8,485 nt of DNA from positions 1-8,485 of the forward strand of contig MNYA01000099.1 of assembly GCA_001872985.1 (NCBI GenBank). The letters are read 5' to 3'. This DNA is from a bacterium CG2_30_54_10. GTDB taxonomy: Bacteria; Muiribacteriota; Ozemobacteria; Ozemobacterales; Ozemobacteraceae. Positions 1 through 4,438 of the stretch are shown one piece after another. The position numbers and the translations under genes are program-made. How positions within the stretch are numbered: position 1 is the first letter of the stretch; every line of letters starts with the position of its first letter. The notes beneath the pieces were generated by a model. That model ran no database searches and was not told the origin of the DNA. It saw only the letters and a program-made list of their open reading frames with translations.

Positions 1-3
1 AAT

Positions 4-53
4 AGTGGACGCGGCAAGATGCCGCGTCGCAGCGGCTGGAAGCCGCTGCCACT
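4..53. repeat. Double-hairpin (three-way junction) palindromic element
   Basis: Two perfect 9-bp stems lie directly end to end. Positions 8-16 pair with 20-28 around an AGA loop, and 29-37 pair with 41-49 around a GGA loop. They are enclosed by a 4-bp outer stem, AGTG (4-7) with CACT (50-53). A T-run (53-57) follows, so the element could also act as a transcription terminator for an upstream gene on the + strand. All pairing is read directly from the sequence. Assignment as a REP-like or MITE-like repeat is inference, because only one copy is present in the window. Confidence 0.7.
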
Positions 54-138
54 TTTTCGCTGGATTCCGACGGAACATTTCAAAGCAGGCATTGAAACAT
101 GAATTTAGTGAAGTTTGGCGGTCACGGACAGCATCGAT

Positions 139-209
139 TGTCATTCGAGCGAAGCGAAGCAATTTTCTTGATCCGGATTGCTTTGTAGCTGACGCTCCTC
201 GCAATGGCA
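139..209. repeat. Decayed CATTGCGAGGAGCG-type inverted repeat
   Basis: The left arm (139-163, containing CATTCGAGCGAAGCGAAGC) and the right arm (177-209), when reverse-complemented, share the ends TGNCATT-CGAG and AAGCAAT. The right arm read on the - strand contains CATTGCGAGGAGCG. The core AAGCAAT (157-163) pairs exactly with ATTGCTT (177-183). From memory, the motif CATTGCGAGGAGCG...GAAGCAATC is a palindromic intergenic repeat seen in many unrelated bacterial genomes. This copy has indels between the arms, which suggests an old, decaying insertion. Confidence 0.55.
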
Positions 210-256
210 AATCGCCATCAGCTAATTGCACTACCACTACCAGTTTGTCAATCCCG

Positions 257-283
257 TGTAGGGGGCGACCCGCCGGTTCCCCT
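257..283. repeat. GC-rich hairpin, GTAGGGGGCGACC type
   Basis: GGGG (262-265) pairs with CCCC (279-282) and GACC (267-270) pairs with GGTT (275-278, one G-T wobble). C266 is bulged and the loop is CGCC. The left arm with its preceding GTGTA resembles the GTAGGGGCGACC palindromes that, from memory, recur in intergenic DNA of several bacterial groups. It is different in sequence from the other two palindromes in this spacer. No U-tract follows, so a terminator role is unlikely. Confidence 0.4.
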
Positions 284-313
284 GGTGTTTGCCCTAACTG
301 CTTGACAAGATTC

Positions 314-342
314 TTGCGAGGTTCGAGACATGAGGGTAGAAT
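314..342 (+). promoter_or_regulatory. Candidate sigma70 promoter for the STAS-HEAT unit
   Basis: TTGCGA (314-319, 4 of 6 consensus bases) and TAGAAT (337-342, 5 of 6) are separated by 17 nt. Transcription would begin near 349, about 20 nt before the GTG start of the STAS gene and just upstream of the G-rich Shine-Dalgarno-like AGGGGGA (351-357). A perfect TTGACA at 302-307 has no acceptable -10 at normal spacing. This is pattern matching only. Confidence 0.35.
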
Positions 343-368
343 GATGCGTCAGGGGGACCTGAAAGACA

Positions 369-722
369 GTGAGCAAGACACCCGAATGCAATGTGAAAGC
401 TGATCCGCCTTGGCTGATGATCAGCATTAGCGGCTATTTCAGCGATATTCTTGGAAAAAAGCTGACCGAAGCTGCTCGTGAGGCGCCGCTCGATGGGGTA
501 AGGTTCGTGATTTTTGATTTTTCGGATTGCCCGGTCGTCAACAGTACCGGCCTGGCAGCCCTGATTTGCGCTTGCGAGGTATTCCAGGATGAACACCACC
601 TTGAGGTCGGCTTTTGCCGGATGTCGAACCTTCTGTTGGAAGCATTTCAGATTTCCGGAATGAACCAAGTCGGCGCCCTATTCGCCACGGTCGAAGAAGC
701 CAAGGTATTTTTCGGGTCGTGA
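369..722 (+). CDS. STAS-domain protein (anti-sigma factor antagonist-like)
   Basis: This 117-residue protein is a single STAS domain of the SpoIIAA/RsbV type. In that family the domain binds anti-sigma kinases or related switch proteins and is controlled by phosphorylation of a Ser in a D-S-S/T-G loop. Here the matching segment is FDFSDCPVVNSTGLAAL (residues 49-65). Ser59 fills the phosphoacceptor position, but the usual Asp before it is Asn58. The rest fits the fold: an N-terminal strand around MISISG (17-22), helix DILGKKLTEA, strand GVRFVIFDF, the switch loop, helix GLAALICACEVF, strand LEVGFC and the C-terminal helix. The GTG at 369 was chosen because AGGGGGA lies 11 nt upstream; an ATG at 417 would still give an intact domain but lacks a ribosome site. 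The stop overlaps the start of the HEAT-repeat gene (GTGA), implying translational coupling. The family is clear; the partner is not. Confidence 0.85.
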   Translation: MSKTPECNVKADPPWLMISISGYFSDILGKKLTEAAREAPLDGVRFVIFDFSDCPVVNSTGLAALICACEVFQDEHHLEVGFCRMSNLLLEAFQISGMNQVGALFATVEEAKVFFGS

Positions 723-3187
723 CGGAAACACCCCAGGAACAGAATCTTTTCGCCCAACTGGGCTCTGAGAAACGTTCCGTCCTCGTTTCCGCGATCGTTC
801 AGCTTGCCAAGGTTTCGTCCAGCCCCCAAGCACTGTTCCGCCTTCGGAAGCTTGCTGAGAGCGGAGATCGGGAAGTCACGTTTTTCGCCGCCCAGGCCAT
901 TGTAAAAATCCAAGCCAGGCTCGGGCAGCTCCCCGAAGCGACATCCGCGCCCACCAGTCTCGATCGGACCGCCCTTCTTGCCCCACTGAAGGAGGAAGTT
1001 CCGCGGATTCTTGCGGTGATCAGGCAGACCCCGGAACAAATCCCCGAGGATTTGGAGCCCGTAGTGGCGGTTTTCCTCGGAAAACACGGGAATGAAACGG
1101 ATGCTCCCTGGCTGGCATCCCACATCGAGAAACTTGATTCCAACCTCGCCCTTCCATTCATGGAAGCCTTGGAAACTGTCTCCCCAAAGGCACTTCTGCC
1201 GCTTCTAGCGGCGCTGCTGGGGTCCGTGCAGCCGTTGGTAAGGTGCCGGGCGATCTCATCCCTTCGTCGCATAGATCCAGATGAGGCCGAAGCCCATCTT
1301 TCGGAGCTTCTTGCCTCCAGACGTCCGGAAGACCGTCTGGCAGGTTTGTCGATCGCCTTCCTTTTTCCTTTTCCGAAAGTGCGTGAGTTAATTTTCGCGA
1401 TTTTGCAGGAAGACCGCGACCCTGAAGTAATAAAAGGCTGCGGGACAATTCTTGTTTCCAACCCTGAGAAAGAGAATGCACTGAGACTGCTCGGGCTCAT
1501 CGACACGGCTGATAAGGCGCAGGCGGGAAGGCTCAGCGAAATTTTTAGAGACCTTTGCCGGATTCTCGGCGCGGCAGGCATCGTTCCCGAGGCAGAAGCC
1601 AGGCCGGAAGCCATGATTCCACTTTGGCGCAAAGATCGGCTCAAGAGGTTCCTGACAGACCTCGAGGTTCAGATCGCGGTCACCACCGGCCCTCGCCGCG
1701 AATCGATGGAAGCCTGGCTTGGGAAGAACATCCAACTACCGGAAGTCAGAGCACTTCTGGAGCGCCTTTCGCTAAACCCCGCAACCGATGAGATGGCCCG
1801 GAATCTCCTGCAGAAGTGGGCCAAAGATCAGCAATTGGCCGCCCTGGCCAGCGGACCCGGCCAGTATTCAGATGAGGACAAATGCCAGTTTCTGCGGAAG
1901 CTCGATCCGCAGCAGTATAAAACCTGGATCGAGTGGGCCAGGCAACAGGCGCGCGAAGCCTCCCCTACTGTCCGGGCAGCCGCGCTGAACGTATTACATC
2001 GGCTGGACTCCAGCGCCGACGACTGTACGACCATTGCCGAAGCCGGCATCGGAAGCGGCGAACCGGCCGTTCAGGTCGCCGCGGCGAGATTGATCGAAAA
2101 ATTCGATCCGAAGCGTCTGACCCCGCTATTGCCCACCCTTCTGGGAAGCCAGGACGGGCGTTTGCGAGCCCGCGGAATCCGGATCGCGCTTCAGCACGAC
2201 GAGAAAGCTGCGCTTCAGGCGCTGGAGTCAATGCTCGGGGCTCCGGAGCCTGCGATCAGAGCGAACGCGGTAAGCTGCCTTTTCCTTTTTCCGGTGGAAA
2301 AGGTCACGGCGCTTTTGTTGAAAACTCTACAAAAGGAGGATCACTCCGCAATCGCTCGGCAGATTCTGGTGGTGCTTTTGTCAAACCCATCAATGGAGCT
2401 TCTCGATAAACTCGATCACCTGCATTCCCGCTCGAATCCCTCGGTCGCAATGACAGTGGCCCAGGCAAGAATGGACCTGTTCGACATCATTCTCAAACTA
2501 GGCCTTGACGGGGAAGCCAAGTTACCGGTGAAACCCCCTCCCGGTCCGAAGGCATTCATTTTGAGGGGGCTCGGGCAAAGTTCGACGACGCCTTCCCCTT
2601 CAGGCGCTGGTTCAGAACCGGAGACCCATGAGGGAAAACCTTTTCCAGCACAGAAGTCTGACGACAAGCCATATTCGGTTCCCCAGGTTCGATCCGCGAT
2701 GCGAAGCAGGCTTTCCGCGGAACAGCAAAAGGCTTCTTCTGAAACCAAGTCCAGTGGGGCGACCTTTGGAAACCTAAACGCCTGGGTGCTTGTGGCCGTC
2801 GTGACTGCCTCACTGGCTTTCATGCCTACACTTTTTCTGCAGTTGGTGGGAACTGGCGGTTCGGTTGATCCCAGGCCGAAAGCCGAGGCATTCGATCCAC
2901 GCAAGGAAGACCAGGAGACGATTCACCACACGGAGGTTCCCGCTGGTCTGCGGATGAACAGAATGAGCCGTGTGACCGGCAAGGTCAAGGAGGTACGCCC
3001 GGACGGCACACTTCTTTTCGTTTTTCAAGAGAAGACCTTCATGCTTGAAAGAGTTGCCACGGTTCCATTATTGGTGGGAAACGAAGATGTGGATGTTGAA
3101 ATGCTTCCCTACCAGATTTTGAAAGATGGTACAATCGTGGCGGAGTGCGGCGATTTACACGTGAAGAAAATGATGAATGACGAGTGA
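719..3187 (+). CDS. HEAT-repeat protein with C-terminal transmembrane anchor
   Basis: This 822-residue protein is mostly an alpha-solenoid. Residues 1-600 are amphipathic helix pairs of HEAT type, for example VRAAALNVLHRLD, IRANAVSCLFLF and LTPLLPTLLGS. A Pro/Ser-rich linker (601-687) leads to one hydrophobic span (about 688-710, AWVLVAVVTASLAFMP...), followed by a small, probably beta-rich C-terminal domain (about 743-820). Arg residues just before the span favour a cytoplasmic solenoid and an external C-terminus. HEAT solenoids are protein-binding scaffolds; no catalytic motif is visible. The frame is open back to an ATG at 614, but the GTG at 719 is preferred: it forms a GTGA overlap with the STAS stop, and the upstream extension would overlap the STAS domain in another frame and reads as low quality. 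AAGG at 702-705 is a weak ribosome site. I infer a membrane-tethered scaffold working with the STAS protein. The exact role is unknown. Confidence 0.85.
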   Translation: MTETPQEQNLFAQLGSEKRSVLVSAIVQLAKVSSSPQALFRLRKLAESGDREVTFFAAQAIVKIQARLGQLPEATSAPTSLDRTALLAPLKEEVPRILAVIRQTPEQIPEDLEPVVAVFLGKHGNETDAPWLASHIEKLDSNLALPFMEALETVSPKALLPLLAALLGSVQPLVRCRAISSLRRIDPDEAEAHLSELLASRRPEDRLAGLSIAFLFPFPKVRELIFAILQEDRDPEVIKGCGTILVSNPEKENALRLLGLIDTADKAQAGRLSEIFRDLCRILGAAGIVPEAEARPEAMIPLWRKDRLKRFLTDLEVQIAVTTGPRRESMEAWLGKNIQLPEVRALLERLSLNPATDEMARNLLQKWAKDQQLAALASGPGQYSDEDKCQFLRKLDPQQYKTWIEWARQQAREASPTVRAAALNVLHRLDSSADDCTTIAEAGIGSGEPAVQVAAARLIEKFDPKRLTPLLPTLLGSQDGRLRARGIRIALQHDEKAALQALESMLGAPEPAIRANAVSCLFLFPVEKVTALLLKTLQKEDHSAIARQILVVLLSNPSMELLDKLDHLHSRSNPSVAMTVAQARMDLFDIILKLGLDGEAKLPVKPPPGPKAFILRGLGQSSTTPSPSGAGSEPETHEGKPFPAQKSDDKPYSVPQVRSAMRSRLSAEQQKASSETKSSGATFGNLNAWVLVAVVTASLAFMPTLFLQLVGTGGSVDPRPKAEAFDPRKEDQETIHHTEVPAGLRMNRMSRVTGKVKEVRPDGTLLFVFQEKTFMLERVATVPLLVGNEDVDVEMLPYQILKDGTIVAECGDLHVKKMMNDE
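1181..2389 (+). repeat. Internal duplication within the HEAT solenoid (308-residue offset)
   Basis: Residues 155-249 (1181-1465) align without gaps to residues 463-557 (2105-2389) of the HEAT protein. Matching anchors are SPKALLPLLAALLGS with DPKRLTPLLPTLLGS (10 of 15 identical), FLFPFPKV with FLFPVEKV, and ILVSNP with LLSNP. The distance between LLGS and FLFP is 44 residues in both copies. Ordinary HEAT units repeat every 35-45 residues, so this longer register points to duplication of a multi-repeat block of about 300 residues early in the gene's history. Confidence 0.7.
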
Positions 3188-3279
3188 TGAGGGATGAGGG
3201 ATGAGTGATGAAGAAAGAATCGATGGAAGAAGAAGAAGTGATGAGTGATGAGGGATGAGTGATGAAGAAAGAATCGATG
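3186..3279. repeat. Heptanucleotide tandem repeat (GATGAGG/T) with 54-bp direct repeat
   Basis: Two runs of four 7-bp units occur at 3186-3213 (GATGAGG, GATGAGG, GATGAGT, GATGAAG) and 3240-3267 (GATGAGT, GATGAGG, GATGAGT, GATGAAG). A 33-bp stretch (3193-3225) is repeated exactly at 3247-3279, 54 bp downstream, and a GAA run (3226-3238) lies between. The + strand stays almost purely purine plus T to about 3340. The first repeat unit includes part of the HEAT gene's TGA stop (3185-3187). The pattern is that of a slipped-strand microsatellite; from memory, similar heptamer tracts occur in intergenic DNA of several bacterial groups. No coding role is supported. Confidence 0.85.
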
Positions 3280-3377
3280 AGCGATGAGGGAAGAAATGAT
3301 GGGCGATAAGAGAGGAACGAGGAAACGAGGATGAGAGTGGGCTTGGGCGTAGACCAGGGCATTAGCGGGGGGTGGGG

Positions 3378-4184
3378 ATGAGCTCGCTCGATAGACTTGA
3401 AAGACGATTTGGATTATGGGCTATTCCAGGGCTTGCAAGGGTTGTAGCCTCAGGCATGTTCCTTGTTTTCGGACTCGAGTATTTCAACGTCGTCGGGCGC
3501 GAGTTTTTTCTTCTACAGGCGGACGCAGTTCTTGCAGGCCAGATATGGCGGATTTTGAGTTTTCTCATGGTTCCGGCAAGCGTCAGCCCGCTTTTTTTCC
3601 TTTTCGAAACGATGATACTTGTCCTGGTGGGCGACGCGCTCGAAGAAGAATGGGGAATATTCCGCTTCAACGTGTATTACATGACTGGGGCCTTGTTCAC
3701 GATCGTTCTTGCCTTCCTCATGCCTGAGTTTCCACAGGGAAGTTATTTCCTGAATCTGTCGCTGTTTCTTGCATTCGCAACATTGTTTCCGGATTTTGAG
3801 TTCCTGGTCTTTTTCGTGCTTCCTGTCAAGGTTAAATACCTTGCCATCTTGAGCGGCCTGGGAATCGCCTGGACAGTTGTTTTTCTTCCGCTACCGATGA
3901 AACTTGCCGCTCTCACAGCAGTCGGAAATTATCTGATTTTCTTCGGCGTGCAATTTCTTAGAGGGGCGCAAAGCCGCGCTCGTCTGGCTTCCAGGCGTAT
4001 GCAGACCGCCGCCTTGGAACGGCACCAGAATGAGCCTCGCCATCAATGCACTATCTGCGGGAAGAACGATCGGACCGACCCCGATCTCGAGTTCCGATAC
4101 TGTACATGCCCCGTCTGTGGGCCTCAAGGGAAGGCATTCTGTATTTCCGATCTCGACATTCACAACAAGGAAAAGCCCGCATGA
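3378..4184 (+). CDS. Rhomboid-fold membrane protein, likely non-catalytic, with C-terminal zinc-binding tail
   Basis: This 268-residue integral membrane protein has about six hydrophobic segments (roughly 20-37, 70-86, 98-115, 123-149, 153-170, 176-194). It keeps two structural marks of the rhomboid fold: a WR motif in the first loop (GQIWRILSF, 54-62) and LE..WG after the second span (ALEEEWG, 87-93). The GxSG nucleophile motif is absent, with NLSLFLAFATLFPDF (126-140) in its place, and no His lies in the last span, so proteolysis is unlikely. The soluble tail has C224-x2-C227, C242-x-C244-x2-C247 and C255...H262, consistent with zinc binding. From memory, this arrangement, including the DPDLEFRYC segment, matches uncharacterised rhomboid-family proteins of Clostridia and relatives. 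ATG 3378 follows a G-run (3367-3372) that can serve as ribosome site; GTG 3372 is the only other in-frame start after a stop. The substrate or partner is unknown. Confidence 0.8.
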   Translation: MSSLDRLERRFGLWAIPGLARVVASGMFLVFGLEYFNVVGREFFLLQADAVLAGQIWRILSFLMVPASVSPLFFLFETMILVLVGDALEEEWGIFRFNVYYMTGALFTIVLAFLMPEFPQGSYFLNLSLFLAFATLFPDFEFLVFFVLPVKVKYLAILSGLGIAWTVVFLPLPMKLAALTAVGNYLIFFGVQFLRGAQSRARLASRRMQTAALERHQNEPRHQCTICGKNDRTDPDLEFRYCTCPVCGPQGKAFCISDLDIHNKEKPA

Positions 4185-4270
4185 AGCCCCGCGAGGGAAA
4201 TTCGAAACCAAAGAACGCTGGATTCGCTGCGAGTTTCAGCTCAATAATTCGCGGGAGACATGAAAGCTGA
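4181..4270 (+). CDS. Possible 29-residue small ORF coupled to the rhomboid-like gene
   Basis: An ATG at 4181 overlaps the rhomboid-like gene's TGA as ATGA, and AAGGA (4167-4171) sits 9 nt upstream, a good ribosome site. The predicted peptide (MKPREGNSKPKN... ending IIRGRHES) is basic and hydrophilic, without a signal peptide, membrane span or recognised motif. The frame ends at TGA 4268-4270. The start context is better than chance, but 29 codons is too short to judge coding bias, and the overlap could be incidental. No function is proposed. Confidence 0.25.
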   Translation: MKPREGNSKPKNAGFAASFSSIIRGRHES

Positions 4271-4360
4271 CCGGAGTGCGCAAAGCGCCCGATCGCGGGG
4301 ATGAGACACATTTGGGCGCATGCACCCTCTTTTTGAGAAGATACCGCGGCGAAGTGTTTC

Positions 4361-4389
4361 TTTACAGTTTTCAGAGAATGGCCTACTAT
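4361..4389 (+). promoter_or_regulatory. Sigma70-type promoter for the Ig-repeat lipoprotein gene
   Basis: TTTACA (4361-4366, 5 of 6 consensus bases) and TACTAT (4384-4389, 4 of 6) are 17 nt apart. Transcription would begin near 4396, giving a leader of about 43 nt before the ATG at 4439. The spacer upstream (4271-4360) shows only weak short stems and no clear terminator for the preceding gene. The promoter supports independent transcription of the lipoprotein gene. Confidence 0.55.
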
Positions 4390-4425
4390 AGAGGCAGGCT
4401 GCGGCCATGCTGGGCGCAGGTTATC

Positions 4426-4430
4426 GGAGG
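4426..4430 (+). promoter_or_regulatory. Ribosome binding site GGAGG
   Basis: A perfect GGAGG lies 8 nt before the ATG at 4439. It fixes the start of the large lipoprotein gene and gives a signal peptide with a well-placed Cys24. Confidence 0.85.
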
Positions 4431-4438
4431 GCGGACTT

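Larger units (their letters stand above)
1..368. other. Intergenic region with stacked palindromic repeats
   Basis: I see no convincing gene here. The + strand frame open from about position 5 to 403 starts inside a perfect hairpin, lacks a ribosome binding site, overlaps the STAS gene and gives a low-complexity Arg/Cys-rich translation. The stretch holds a double hairpin at 4-53, a decayed inverted repeat at 139-209, a GC-rich hairpin around 257-283, and a candidate promoter at 314-342. A short extra stem (ATGGC at 204-208 with GCCAT at 214-218) is also visible. The region looks like a repeat-accumulating spacer between an upstream gene outside the window and the STAS-HEAT unit. Confidence 0.7.

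Noticed and set aside
302..307. Perfect TTGACA as -35 for the STAS gene
   Set aside because: No acceptable -10 occurs 16-18 nt downstream; the TAGAAT at 337 is 29 nt away and fits the TTGCGA at 314 instead.
5..403. Open + strand frame of 132 codons across the first spacer
   Set aside because: It starts inside a perfect hairpin, runs through two palindromic repeats, has no ribosome site and overlaps the STAS gene.
614..718. Upstream ATG giving the HEAT protein a 35-residue extension
   Set aside because: The extension lies wholly within the STAS gene in another frame. The GTG at 719 forms a classic stop/start overlap and gives a sensible N-terminus.
799..1644. Antisense frame of 281 codons within the HEAT gene
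   Set aside because: The translation is Ser/Arg-rich low-complexity, a mirror of helix-rich coding DNA on the other strand.
3182..3340. CRISPR array
   Set aside because: Repeats are 7-bp tandem units plus one 54-bp duplication, with no regular repeat-spacer alternation, and no cas gene is nearby.
3039..3362. Antisense frame with Ser/Leu/Ile/Thr repeats (HPSSLIT type)
   Set aside because: It is only the translation of the heptamer repeat on the - strand, with no ribosome site, and it overlaps the HEAT gene end.
4278..4335. Terminator after the rhomboid-like gene
   Set aside because: The possible stems (GCGC/GCGC, CCCG/CGGG and GCGCCC/GGGCGC) are short or have a 23-nt loop, and the T-run at 4331-4335 is not adjacent to any of them.
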